Source: Enoplolaimus lenunculus (Eukaryota > Nematoda > Enoplea > Enoplida > Thoracostomopsidae). From it: DNA of 64,000 nucleotides. The notes under the pieces were generated by a model. The model did not search any database. It had not been told where the DNA came from and saw only the letters and a program-made list of their open reading frames with translations. The position numbers and the translations under genes are program-made. The stretch spans positions 85,123-149,122 of the forward strand of contig JASANG010002745.1 in assembly GCA_030248215.1 (NCBI GenBank), written 5' to 3'. The stretch's first letter is position 1; every line of letters begins with the position of its first letter. Below are positions 11,601 through 26,600 of this stretch, piece by piece.

Positions 11601-14600
11601 GTTGTAGATATGTAAATTACGAACGTTTCGACTCACCTTAGCTGTTCGTTAATCGGTTTAACTTCTAAATAATCGAGTGGCAAAAACGTTTCTGGTTCCG
11701 ATCGTTGCTCTTTGATGTACTGGATACACTCTCGTGCAGTTTTCTCAGTGTCAACAATAATTGCAACCATGTTTTTCCCCAAAACCTTCGTTACCGAAAG
11801 CTGGTACCGTTTATGAGATGGCTGACATAAATCAACCAGTCGACCATACTAAACAATATTTTTAACACACACAAGATAATTAGAAAAACTTTTTAACTAA
11901 CATTAATAGCTGTACTTGTCGGAACTAGTGCGTGAGAAAAATATTGAACATACGTACTGGTATATAAATGCCCCTAGTATAGCATGCACGAGAGCATTAC
12001 ACTTAGCTTTCTTTTGACAACTATTTTAACTTTCAAGCAAAAAATTGACATCAGGCATGGCTTCGGTTATCTGCATTCCAGATATTTACCGATAAAAAGA
12101 ATAACATACATCTATATTAACTAATATTTATTCATAAAAGAAATCACAACATTTCGCAAAGAGTTCACGGGCAATTTTATATTTCCCGAGTCAATGAAAC
12201 ACAGTCAAAGGTGTTTAATGATTGCTTTTTTCGAAACCAACTTTTCCAAAAGTTCTCAGGATTACGATTTACAAAAATGTTCTCTACTTTCTAAAATATG
12301 ATATAGATATATCGAAAGATGTAGATAAATATTGAGAAGTTAATTTTTCTATTACCACTCCAGGAAACAGTCGCTTCAAGTTTTCAACAAGTTCCGTCTT
12401 CTTCGTTTGTCTGCTTGATTCACTTGAGTCGGAGCGAGCATCGGATAACTGAAGCTGGAGCCCTTCCATTTCCTGAATAGTGGTATAAATATACAACACT
12501 GAGTATTTTTTCAGCCTAAGCAAAGAATACTGAGTTATTATTGTAACAGACTTGAGCGCCATCAGAAACAATTGCGTTGCTATAAGTTTAAAAAGGGTAA
12601 AAAAGAGCACGGCAAAAATAAAACAATAATTGATCACTTTCTACACTTAAACACATTCGAGCATGTTAAACGTTAAGCTTAGCTAACAATGGCTTGCTAA
12701 AACGAAGAGGTCTTTTCAATACCTTTTGTATTTCTTCAAGTCGAATATTTGCTTTTTGAACATCAGCCTGAAGGGTTTCCAATTCCTCTGTCTGCTTCTG
12801 TAACTGCGCTTGATCTCGTCTAAACCGTGAAAGAAATATAGACACATAACGGATATCAGGGTGCACCGGAATTCCGGTTACGGCATTTTTTCACGTTCCG
12901 GTTCTGGTAAATTTTTACCGAAAATAAAAATTCCGGTATTTATTTTGGTCGGTGAAAATTAAGATATTTTACTAAAAATGACAATAATAATTCAATAGAT
13001 TTCTTTAGTATAGTATACAAACCTTGGCAATCGCCAAAAATTAACCGTTGAAGGCAGATTTCGCTTCCATGGAGTATGAAAATCTAAAATACAGCAGAAA
13101 GTGAGTACCTATCTCCAACCAGGGTTATTTCACCAATATTGAAAAAAAGAAAATTAAAATGAATTTTTCGGTGGCATGTATTTTTCATTTTCCGGTTCCA
13201 GTTCCGTTTCCGGTAATTTTTTCAAATTCCGGCTCCGATAAATTGTAATTCCTGTTGCACCCTGACAGATATATAACATACCAAATATATATTTCATTTA
13301 TGTAAAGCATCAGATCTACTAACACATGCATCATAATTTAGCGCATGTGTCAGTGGTCATAGTGGGCTAAAATCTCAAATTTACCAAACAACTGCAAAAC
13401 ATCGTTCTAGCAATACATACTACATACTGTTCAAGGAACTGTCATTTCATAGCAATTTTTGCGGCTATGCAATATTCACTTACGCAATGAGATCATCAAA
13501 CTTTTCAATGCGATGCGCAGTGGCCTCGTATTCATTTTCATTAGTGCTGATTGTCTGCAAAAGTTCGTCTTTCTTGCGTCGTTCATTCTTTAACAAATCT
13601 TCGTCCAACTTCTGCTCTCGTTCAAGCCCATCTAGCTCAGCTTGGATATTCGAAACTTCGCGACCAACCAATTCTTTAAGGCGTCGATATTCCATAACCT
13701 AAATACGAACGGGAAAGAACAGCATGTACCGCCGACGTATCCGAATTAATAAATAAATGCATAGCTTAACACCAGCTATTACTCAAAGTACAGCGTTCTA
13801 AGCGATACGAATATAACCACAGGTAACTCAAAACTAAGACAAGCGAATTCTTAGTATTCAATACTGCGTTTACAGAAACACAGATCCCATTGTCACCTGG
13901 TCCTCATCAAGCTGCAGCCCTTGGTTTTCCGATTCTTCTTGCAATTTCTCCTTGTAGACCTGTTGTTTCTGCTTCACTTCTTCCAATTCAGTCGAAAGTC
14001 GCTGAATTTGTTCCGAATGACGCTCAAAAGCAGAAACAGCAAGCTCTAAAATTAAGATATATTCTGGAATCGCAACAGTTGAAAAAATTCACTTTTTCGA
14101 TTGCAACAAGCATTTAAACGTCCCGAATCCGGTTTATTATTTGCGACTATGGCCTACAAATAATATTTCAATGACTAAAGTTCCACTGTCCCAAAATTCT
14201 ATCTTTAGCAATCGGCTTAACCAGGGTGGGACGCAATCCGCAATTTGACGAAATCCGAGTCCATTGTAAATTTGCCGAATCCGAATCTTGAAAATTGGAA
14301 AATTCAGGTATGTCTGTAACGTTTCAGAATATATAAGCAATGTCAGCAGCATTACATTCCGTTAATGCATTTCGCGCCCGACCTCAATTCTAAGATTTGT
14401 GACATGAATAAAAAATATAGATTTATAATTTATATAGCAAGTTATTTAAATTTATTGTTTAAAGAATGAAAAACATATTCCTGAACATTGTTGGATTTGG
14501 CTTTTGGATTCGACTTTTTCACAACTGAATCCGATTACAAATCTGAAAGACAAATGTTTTCCGAATTTGAACCTTTGTTGCAACCCTGCGCTCAACAATC

Positions 14601-17600
14601 GTCGGGTTCGTTTGGTACGTCACACGGCGACAACCCCAATATATGCAGTAGCCTCAAATGATTTACTTAAAGGAATACACACAAATTTGTTATATACTTA
14701 GAGTGGCGTATATTGCATTCAGATATCAGAACGTAGATTACAATTTTTTCTTCCATAATAGAAATTGCTGAGATATATTCTGCTACGCCCCTAGAATAAC
14801 ACTCAGCATCGATATATGGTTTTCCAGCGGTATTGTAACCCAATAATGATTTTGAACGCACACGATCACATGCAAACATTTATGTGTGACAGAAAAAATA
14901 AATACGAATGATGGTATAAATTTTTTGTCGTTTTTTACAAATAATATCCGGCAAGTTAAAATACCGGAGCCGTATTGCACCTTGGTACATACGTATGAAT
15001 GTAGGTATAAAATAACCAAACGACTGCATATATGAAATCATGGCAGCAACCCGTCGAAAGCACGCAGAGTTAAAACTATTTTAAAAATTAATGTTCAAAC
15101 GGTCTTGCCGCCTTTCTATGATTGTCTGCCAACCTGCATCTAGAAAAATAATTTTGAGTCTCACTCAAAAAATCGTGTGTCCGGAGTCTCACGTAGCATG
15201 AATAAAAAAATCTAGTGTGTTATTCACTAAACAGCACTAAATTAAAGCAAATGAAATAAATAAATAAAGAACCAGCAAACTGACGCAATGATTTTTCAGT
15301 TGTCGATATCTTTGATCCGCAGTGGTCTTTAGTTTTCTTGGCCTTCATGAACAATGGAGTCTTTTTGTTAACACTTTGTTGCTTAAAGGTAAAACAATAT
15401 CCTTAATTATTGGCGAACCATATGTTAAGTGATGAATTGACTTTGAGTTTGATGACCATGTTGCGCTCTCAGAAACCGTGTAGAGATAGATAAATACTAG
15501 AAAGGTAAACAGAAGATGGCGTATAAAGTGTATAGGCTTTGTAAAGGCCATTACACTGCCCTCTCTAATTCGACCTTCATTGTACTGCCAAGCAGCCTTA
15601 ATGTACTTGCTTAGATTCTACTAAAAGGCGAATGGTTTTCCTAATATCCAGCTGCGAAGCCCTATCCTGCAGCAGAACAGTTTCCCGAAAGGTTTTCCCC
15701 GCAAAACCGCATGTTTCTCACATATCACGAGGAAACAAATCCCAGTATCTCCGTCATTGGTGCAAAAAGAACATTCTTGCTATTATGGTGCGAACGGATA
15801 CCAAAAGATGCTGGAGCTGGATCATTTAAGATCCGGCCGGAGTCGGATAGTCAATTAAAATGTAACACTAGATGGTAGTGTTCCAACGGAATTCTTGCAG
15901 TCAAACATGCAGGAACTGTAATTTTTACGGTTTAGTGGCAAATTATTCATAATCATTCAATTATTAGAAACGTTGTGTTTGAAAAATTGTTATTTCGAAT
16001 TGATTGTGTCTGCAATTACCTCAATTTTGTTAATAAACGGTTTCTGCAGCGTATTCGCAAAACTTGATGAAATAGCTGAAAATTAGCTTAAGCCATTTTT
16101 TGGCAAGTTTTCTAAAAACTCCAACGGTAATACGACAATGAAAACTATTTCAATTTCGGATCCTGTTCCTGCAAAGAAATTTTATTGTTCCTGTTCCGGT
16201 AAAAATTAGTTCCTGTTCCGGTAAAAATTAGTTCCTGTTCCTATTCCGGTAAAAATTAGTTCCTGTTATTATAGATTTATTTTTACGCTGAAGTTTAGGC
16301 CTAGGGTTAGGCATAGGAAAATGCTGAGAGATATAATACTGTCACTCTACTAAAATACCACTGGTCATCTTTATCAGGCTGTCCAGTGTTATTGTACCCC
16401 AATAAAGATTATGAGTGTACACTTGCACATGCAAACATTTACATTACATGTACGACAGAAAAAATATGAAAAAGTAAGTCAATCAGTTCCATGGTAGTTG
16501 GCGTAAGTACAAATGATAGCTTCAATTTTTTGAAGTTTTTAAAAAACATTCAGCAAGTTAAGATACCGGAGCCGGATGTCGATTTTTGGTGAAGCCGAAT
16601 ATCCGAGGGCACCTTGTTTGTTACTACTAATTTAAGATTATGCAAATGACACTTCATTCCACGATGCTTGTTGAACTTCCACAAATAGAAAGTCCCTTTC
16701 TTGTTACACCAAAGCAAGAAGATCCTAAGTTTTCGCCAACGTTTGTTTTTCAGTCGAGTTAATTACTATCGATATTACTACATTAAAATGGTTCTGGACC
16801 GTGCAATAGCTTCATCGATGCCAAACAAGTTAGTTTATCCGCAATTTTGTTTCCTTGCACTACAGTGCCTGAAAACCAAACCAACTTAACATTGTCGTAA
16901 ACAGAAAGTTTGCAAAATTGCTGTCTGCACTCACATACAGTCTTGATACAATTGACAATTGTCAAGCGCTTTATTGCAGCTTGACTCAATAAATATTGAC
17001 GATACATTTTCTTTGTGCCACGGCCTAACAAGTAGGAAACATCTCTCGATGGCAAGAAACTCTGCCTGGACAACCGAACAAGATCAAAGTGGAAAATGAA
17101 TCTCCACAAAGCCTGGAATATCTATACCAGCCCCGGTACCTTCATGAGAATTAAACTCAGAAGAAATGTTAGATCCATCAGCAAAAGAGCGCAAACCGTG
17201 CCTTATACTTCATAACCACATGAAAAACCGCCCCTAAAACATTCGTTTATCTACAAAACATGCCCAAGTACTAATGCGAAATGTAACTACCAGGGTTCCA
17301 ACAGGAACTAAACACTGCCGGAACAGGAACCGGAATTTGAAATAATTTTCATCGCCGAATTTCTGTTGGTCTTCTTCGAAAACATGTCCAAAAATGGTTT
17401 AAAAGAATTTTCAGCTATTTCGTCATTAAGTTTGGCGAAAACACACTAGAAAGAGATTATAAATGAAATTGAACTAATTGCAAAAACATTCACTTCGAAG
17501 TAATAATTTTTCAAAGACAAACGGGAAAATGTTTAAATGATTGCGAATAATCTGCTACAAGACCGTAAAATTTCCGGTTCCTGCATATTTGGTTGCAGTA

Positions 17601-20600
17601 TCGGGAACAGGAACTGAATTTTTGCAGGAATTCCGGCCGGAACAAGAATTCCAGTGTAACCCTGATACATACTTATCTTTACCAGTACCAATCCGTTCTT
17701 GTGTAACACCGTGATGCTAAGCGTACACAGCTTCAAATTTGAGCATTTTTCATAAACATAAAACGAAATGCTATGACAAATTTTGAAAGGTGTGAAATCA
17801 GGGTGGAAATGTTAATAATCTGACCCTGATGTGTTTTCGCAAAATTCACTTAAATCATTTTTGGTAAGTTCTCTAAACACCCAACACTAATTCGGTGATG
17901 AAAATTATTTTAAGTTCCGGTTCATGTAAAGAAATTCAATTCCTGTCCTGTTTCGACAAAACTTAGTTCTTGTTGGAACCCTGAAAAGTAGGCCTACAAT
18001 TTTAATGTAGAAATTCCGATTCCGATTGATTGTGTAATCGGAATCGGTACTCGTTTTGAATAGGAATTGTAATCGGAATCGGAATTCCGATTGCACCCGA
18101 TGAAATAGTTGTGCGAAAAGACGACGGACAACAACAGACTAACCAGTTCGTAAATCTGCTGCTCCAACTTGCTAAATTCGCGATTTAGTTTGCCTTGCTC
18201 TTTTTTCTTTTCTTTTAGTTCTTCGTCCAACTTGCTTTGTTTTTCGCTTGTTCGGCTCAATTCCGCTTGTTTATTGGCTACGTCGCGTGTTAGAGAATTT
18301 ATATCTTGTTCGTTGTAATACAACCGAAACAAATGCAGCTGAACTTGACTTTCGATCTAATAAAACAATTAACAATTTCAATAACTATTCAACGAAAAGC
18401 ACGAGTAACAAGCTCTAATATAGTAACAGTTTAAAATCAGTCTTTGAATTTTGAATACCGCTATTACCTGCGAAAGAATTCAGGGCAGTTTGTTATAAAC
18501 TTCAACAGACGTATAACCTAACTACGTATTTAACCAGTCGTAGTTGTACTACATTTATTGAGCGAAGCTCGTACATACTTTATAATCATAAAGCATAAAC
18601 AGATAGTTTGACCTACTTGCTTTCAAATTAAGCAATATGCAACTTAGCTATTGAGTAACAATTCATCAGGGTTCCAACAGGAACTAAACTTCGCCGGAAC
18701 AGAAATTGAATTTCTTTGCAGGAACCGGAACAGGAATTTGAAATATTTTTCATCACTAAATTACTGTTGCACTTTCAAGAAAACTTGTCAAAAAAGGTTT
18801 AAGCGAAGTTTCAGCTATTTCATCAAGTTTTGCGAAAATATATCAGAACCAGGTTATTAATAAAATTGAAGTAATTGCAAAAACACACATGTCGAAATAA
18901 TTTTTCAAAAACAAAACTTTGAATATTATACGATTAAGAGTAGTTTGCCACAAAACCGTAAAAATTACGGTTCCTGCATCGTAAAATGCAGGAACAGGGA
19001 TTGAATTTTTGCAGAAATTCTGGTTGATCACTGCTATTCTATTCATTGATCTGTTTAGGAGTGTTATAAACAATTTATTCACATTTCAGGCTCCCAAAAT
19101 CCCGTTAGTACTGAATTTGATTGCTTGTAACCCTAATAATCAGTGAAATAATTTAAAAAAGCCCTAATTAGGCTTATCATTGAAGCTAATATGCAAATTA
19201 GCTTCCAGCTAGCACCCTATTAATCAGCGAAATAATATAAAAATTTTAATTTAATCTTAGCAGTTAAGCTAATATGCAAACTAGCCATCAGCTAACTATT
19301 CAATGATTTGTTTTGGAGGTTTGTAGCAAACATTGATTCAGATTTCTCACATCCAAAAAAACTCCAGTACTGAATTTAAAATGCTTGTAATCCTAATAAC
19401 CAGCGAAACAATTTAAAGTCCTAATTTAGGCCTAACCAAGCTAATATGAAAACTAGTTACTACTTACTAGCTAGCTAACTACTCAGTTATCGGTTTTGTA
19501 GGTTTGTAAATAATTCATTGGAATTCTTCGCACAAAAAACCTTTTAGTACTAAAATTAAGTTGCTTGTAACACTAATTATTAGTAAAATATTGTAAAAAG
19601 TGCTAATTTAGGTCGTAACCACTTATGTAAATTAGCTTGTAGCTAACACACGGTTTAAAATTTTAAAACACCAGAGAGAGGTTAACATCCCAGGATAACA
19701 AACTCTCAAATAAATAAGTTTATGAAAACCTGTTCAGTGGTTACTGAGATTCTCGTCGGACGAACAGCCAGACATCCAATTTCCGAACCCCGCGTACAAA
19801 ACCTAAAACGCTTTTCTAATCTCCGACCTTGGCTAAGAGTTTCAATTTGCTCAAAGTTCACAGATAACAAATACCAGTTGTTCTCGCATTCGTTGGTATT
19901 TTTCCGCTTCGCCCTTTTCTTGTTTTGCTTCTCTTCGTTCCGCCTCGATTCCGCGTTTTTTCTGATAATTGAACTGCGTGTCACCTTCAGCTTCAACCAT
20001 GTCTTCTTTACGTCTATCATAGTCTTCTTTTAGCTCACCTGATCTGAAATGTATTTAATATTTAGTAGAATATACTAGACTTTCATTCTCATTTTGTCCG
20101 AAGCTTTTACTATGTTAACTGAAGAGTAGTGGGCAATTCCCAAAGGATTAACGAACCTAACCACGGACATTTTATTATGTGCCGATTAATCGGCATAGGC
20201 ATCGGTAATAATTAAGCATCGGTAATAATAGGCTTTTTCGTTATTATCGACATCGGCACTGCAAAAATTGTAGATTCTTTGCCGATACTTTTTGCACATA
20301 ACAGTCAGCTGGAATGCTACCAATTTCATTTTTGGGCGCACACTAGTGTGTCTGCTCAGGAAAATTGTTATCTCTCTTGCGTTTCTGTTTGAAAAAATTA
20401 ATTGAAATTAACCGTTCTTATAAAATTATAATCGCTTATGATGGTTAGGGTTTAAGCCTTTATATAATAATTTAATGTAGTACTGTATCTGCTTATTAAG
20501 TATGGTGTACTAAAGTTGGAATCGGCATCGGCAAAATTTCAAAATAAGAATCGGCAGCGGTATCGGAATCCGCAAAAATTTTGGTATCGGCAGCATCCCT

Positions 20601-23600
20601 ACATTTTATACGTTTACTTTTCTGATACAATATTCGCTCCTGGAATCCTTTAAGTCTCTTTCGACTGGTAAAAGCAACAGAAAGTGGTGTATTCGCGTTA
20701 TATTCTAGGTTTAGACTCGTAATAAATATTACAGTGGAAACAAATATAAAACTAAAAAGACTTTGTAGCAAGCAGCGTTCCAACAGGAACTAAATTTTGC
20801 AGAAACAGGAATTGAAATCCTTTGCTGGAAACGGAACAGGAACAAGAACAGGAATTTGAATTCATTTTTATCACTGAATTTATTACTGTTGGACTTTTTA
20901 GAAAACATTCCAAAAAATGGCTGAAGCTAATATGCAGCTATTTCATGATCATGTTTTGCGAAAACTAAATAGAAACAGTTTATGTACAAAATTGAAGTAA
21001 TTACAAAAACATTCATGTCGAAATAACAATTTCTCAAAACCAAGTTTCCAATATTTAAATCTTTAGGAATAAATTGACCACAAACGGTAAAAATTCCGAT
21101 TCCTGCATCTTGGAATGCAGGAACAAGAATTGAATTTTTGTCGGAATCCCGGTGGAACCCTGGCAGCAAGGATCCAACAAAAACTACTAGCCGGAACAAA
21201 AACATGAACATGAATTGCAAAGACATTACATCACCGAATTATTGCTAGTTGACTAGTGCAGGTTTCTAAGTGCTACAAAACATACATCACATTATTTAAA
21301 ATCTAAAGAACTTGAAGACCAAACACAAATTACGAAAATAAGCTGCATTGCTGTAATTTCTTTTTCAGACGTTAATTCTATTTTTAGATGATATTTCATA
21401 ATTTACAACATCGCAAACATTTATGTTCATGCGTCTTTGAAACCTGGAGTAGGAATTAAATTTTTGCAAGAAGTCCGACCGGAAAACAAAAATTTTGGCG
21501 GAACCGGTGCTTTGTAATGCACTCAATATGATAACGTTGTTACACAAATGAATCGTAAGAACTACCGTGACATTTCTTCAAATAATGCCGTTCGTTCTTT
21601 GGGGCTTTTCGTAGTAATTGACTCAACTGTCCCTTGTGGTACCAAAAAATTCTTCGCTTTGACGATTATGTTTATACTTTCAAGTTTGCCAACGTATTCA
21701 GCCATTGTACAAACCTATAACAAAAAAGCTATTTATACCAAGGTAGTACTAGAGTTGCATCCGGGTCTGGGAATTAAAGGTATTTTCACCTAAAAAAACT
21801 CCGGGTCCGGGTTTTCACAATAAACCATACCTGGTCCGGATATTATAAAAACAGGAACGAAATGCCCGGAATAAAATTATTAACACAACAAAGATAGCTT
21901 AGTGATTTTAGCATTTCACGCCTACATTCTGAATACTAGGGATGTGCTGATACAAAAATTTTTGCCGACGCCGATTCTTATTTTGAAAATTTGCCGATGC
22001 CGATTCCAGCTTTAGTACACCACGCTTAAAGAACAGATAGGGTAATACTTTGCTTCTTTATGCGAAGAGTTAAACCCTAACAACCATAAATGATTATAAT
22101 TTCTTTTTCTAACACACACTCAAGAGAGATAACAGTTTCCCTGCTCAGACAGACTGATATACGTACGTACGCCAAGGACTGAAAGTGACAGCAATCCAAT
22201 GACTGTTATGTGAAAAAGTATCGGCAAAGAATTGGCATATTTTTGCACTGCCGATGCCGATACTCACGAAAGGTGCCGATTATTGCGATACCACTGCCGA
22301 TTAATCGCCACATCCCTAATAGTAACAGTACCATATCAAAGTTGAATAGGCTAATTAGTTTATCAGATCGTTGCACAACGCTAGCTGTATGAAACATATA
22401 TTTAAGACAAGATACTTCCGTCAAGTCAGGCTTTATCTTTGAGTAATGAATAACCTACGTAGATGTCAGGGATGTGCGGTCTCGGTCAAAAACCGAGACT
22501 CGACAACCGAGATCGAGACTGTTTGGTCTCGGTCTCGGTCAATTTTGGATCGTTATCGAGCACACAAATAAATTTTTTTTCTTACAAAAGTTTTGAATGT
22601 TTTTTGTACTTCAGTGCCATTCAACTCTAGCATACATAATGAAATGTTGCATGGGCTCAAAATTTTTAATATTAAACTCAAAAGTTACCGCAATAATTTT
22701 TTAGCAAAAACACACTGACAAACACAGATACAGGAATATAACATGATACCCACGCCAAAGACTCCGATAAAATATACAACGTATTCAGTGTAAAAACTAC
22801 ACTTTCCGCTTTTTTCCAACGAAAATGAATCGTCAACCGCCAGTTTTTTCTGCTCAACGTTCACAATAAACTGACGTCAATTGTATTTGTTGATTTTTGA
22901 CTATATAAATTTCTTGCTGTTTTAGTAACATTGTTATTAGCAAATTTTGCGGTAATTTTTGGTTAATATTATAAATTCTAAGCAGATGCAACGTTTCATT
23001 ATGCTGGAATGACACACAACAACGAAACATATTCAAAACTTTTGTTAGAAAAAATTTCAATTTTATTCTCGGTAACGGTCCAAAATTCACCAAGGCCGAT
23101 ACCAAACAGTCTCGGTCTCGGTTGTCGGGAATCGGTCTTTGTCTCGGGTCTCCATTTTTGACCGAGATCGCACATCCCTGTGCGGGTCCGGCTTCCGGTA
23201 TTACGAAAATTTCCGTACGAAATACCCAGAATATACGGATCTATTTCTCAACGTTTAATACTGGGAGGATGGATTGGATATAGCACTCGGCGAAAACCCT
23301 CAAATTCGATTTGCCACGGTTTAACGCACTGAACGAGACTTTGCTTCTGCGCAATATTTAAGTCTTAAAACTTTTAACGCGTGAAACACACTTTTTGGAT
23401 AATTCATGAGTCGCAATGTTTTGATTTGCTAAACATATATTATGTTTGATGGCCATAAGTAAAAAATTTTGCATGTTATGCTATTAAAGTTAAAAAATAA
23501 CAAAACCACTTAAAAATGTAAATAACGAACTTTGCCGTTCATACGATATTCTGTACCCGATGCAGTTACGGTTCTGGTGAACGACATTTCTGATCCGCTT

Positions 23601-26600
23601 TCATCTTCATAAATCAAAGTTACGTGACATCTGTTAGAAACGGGTGCACCAACGGGTGCCCCATGGATTAGGTCCTAAAATAAATGAATAAGTTTGAAAT
23701 CACAATCAGGGATCGACCGCATATCCAGTTCCGGTTTAATATCCTTCAAACAACCGACATTCGTACCGGTTCCGTCCGATATCCGGCATAAACCTACTGG
23801 ATACCGGGTATTTGTGGTTGTGGTTCCAAATATCATAAAACTGCTTTTTACACGTCGAAATACTGGATATTTTGCAACGAATACAATTCCGGACAAGTCA
23901 AGAGTGGACACTGATATGGAATGAAAAATCCAAGCCAACAATTAATCTTAAATCCATAAATACATATACTTGCAAGACTCAAATACATCCAACAGTGTGC
24001 AAATTTACATCGATATATCCGGTTAACATCCGGTTCCGGTATAAAATTTACTTTCCTAGCCGGTATCTGGTAAAATTAAGATCCAACCGATCTCTGATCA
24101 CAATTACGATTAAATTGTCGAAAACCAGGCACAGCCTGAAAGTCTCAACAGATAGTATTTCTCCAGTGTAATTAGTCTGTAGAAATCAAGCAATATTGCA
24201 AAGACGATTACAGTTTTGTACGGTAACTACTTGTAGAGTATTATCCAATTCAACCAGAGGCACAGCAGATGATCCAAGACGAAGGGACCGTGGTGGTAAA
24301 TATTGTCAAGCTGGAAAGATTTCTAGATTTCTAGAAATGTACCCGAGATAAACCAGGGGAGAAAAAAATTGCGAATTTTTGGAAAATTTTCATTTTTGTG
24401 AACAAAATGTTTCCTTAATTAGTGATTTTGAGTTTAAGGCCTTACTTAAAAAAAGTAACTGATAAGGATTGTCCCTGGCATACTTGAGCGAATAGGTGGC
24501 ACATTAACTGTTGCACTGGCACCGCTCCATCCGGCTGCCTTCTTAACCGAACCTACCAACATCACCGGTGGACAGTGTCCAATGTGTGCGGGTATCAATG
24601 ATAATTTGAGCGAATAGGTAACAACGGGGGATTTTTCGGCTGAGAGGGGGGCTGAAACTGGGGGAATTCGCCGAGGGGAACCGCATAAGAAACACAGCAG
24701 TCAACAATATAATCACAGAGAATTTACATAAAATTGAAAATATTGGCGCAAAGTAACCCCATAAATGATGGGCAGTCGAAAAATACAACTGGCGCTGGAT
24801 ACGTCCTTAGCGCAATCTTCCACTCTTGATATTATTAATACTTACATGCGTACCGGGCAGGCAAACAAACTTCGGGTTCGAATTCGGCAACAATTTGCAA
24901 TTCAGATTTGGCTGTGAAACATGCGAATCCAAAAGCCGAACCCAACAAAGTTCGGCAATAAATGTTTACATTAATTATAAACTTATAAACAATAAAAAAT
25001 TTAAAACACCTTCTAATATTCAGCAATATTTGTTTCATGTAACAAATTTCAGAACTGATGTATATGGGAAATTTGCAAAATGCAAAGGCTCGAATTCAGA
25101 TTAGGCAAGTTAGCAATGGATTCGGATTCGGTCAAATCGCGGATTCGTTACCACACTGATGCATACCACATAAGCATATTTTTGCGTAGAACTACATTAG
25201 AGCCAGGGATCGACTGGATATTAATTTTACCGGATACCAGAACCGGAGCCGGATAGTGAATTTTGTACCGGAACCAGAGCCGGATGTTAAACGGATATAG
25301 GATCTAAAATTGCACATTGTTGGAAGTATTTGAGTCGTGCAAAAATCTGTATTTATGGATCTAAGATTAATACCGGAACCGGATGTCGAATTTTGCCGGA
25401 TATTAAACCGGAACCGGATATCCGTCGATCCCTGGTTACAGCGAATGTTCAGCACTGTCTCTGGTTACTGTAAAACCTTCCAATATACGTAGTTAATATA
25501 CTTACGAACGACCGAACAGCAACGCTGTAACTTTTTCAACTATAAGTCATAATCAAAACTTCCATTTCAATAACCCAACTATATAATATAATAGGCATAT
25601 ATACTTAATTACTTACACTAATTTTTCGAACGCGAAGGCTCTGTGTCTTTTCTCCAAGCACAAAGCAAATAGCGTCCATAAGATTTGATTTACCTGTAAA
25701 GAATAACAAGGTATTTATTTAAGTTAATGAGCGAAGCGAAAATCTTGTTTTGTACCAGGCTGTTGAAACTTGAATGTCAAAGCGCGTCATTTAAAACCAA
25801 ACTAATACTGTCTCAGCCACGGTGCAACCGGGATTACAATTTACTGGAACCGAAATTTGAAAAAATTACCAGAAACAGAACCGGAAAATGAAAAATACAT
25901 GCCGCCGAAAATTCATTTTAATTTTCATTTTTGCAATATTATTGTTGAAATGACCCTAGTTAGAGAAATGTATTAACTTTATTCGCAGTATTTTAGGGTT
26001 TCATAATCCACGGAAGCGAAATCTACCTTCGATTCTATATTTTCGACAATCGTCAAGGTTTACACATGTACTATACTTATGAAATCTATTTAATTTTTAT
26101 CGGCATGTTTTAGTAAAATATGTATCTCAATTTCCACCGACCAAAATTTAATACCGGAATTTCCGGTAAAAATTCACTGGAACCGGAACCACAATATGAA
26201 AATCCCCAAAAGTAACACTTAAAGTGGCACTTAAAACTAACCAGCAGGATGCTAAACGGAGATGGATTATATCGGAATAATAGAGCAAAAAATAAGATCA
26301 AATAAAATAAATACCTATGTTTGACTAAGGTTATTTCACAAATAATAGAGCAAAAAATAAGATTAAAATGAAATTTTTGGTGAAATGCATTTTTCACTTT
26401 CCGGTTCCGGTAAAATTTTCAAATTCCGGTTCCGGTTCCGGTAAATTGTAATTCCGGTTGCACCCTGCTGCTCAGTATTACGTAAGTATAAGAAACAATG
26501 CACTCTCTCAAAAATTGGAATCGGAACGGAATTCCGGTTGCATCCTGCCACCGACTCAAAAAAGCGAGACGGAGACCGAGACCTGCCAAATACCGAGACA

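Larger units (their letters stand above)
21748..23270. mobile_element. family I element (GTCCGG words) carrying nested B and C elements
   Basis: The left end has GAGTTGCATCCGGGTCTGG and CTCCGGGTCCGGG. The right end is near GCGGGTCCGGCTTCCGG. Its interior is continuous with the reverse-oriented copy at 26840-27113 once the elements at 21937-22318 and 22467-23180 are set aside. It lies in the SMC1 intron between the exons at 23531 and 21714. Confidence 0.6.
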
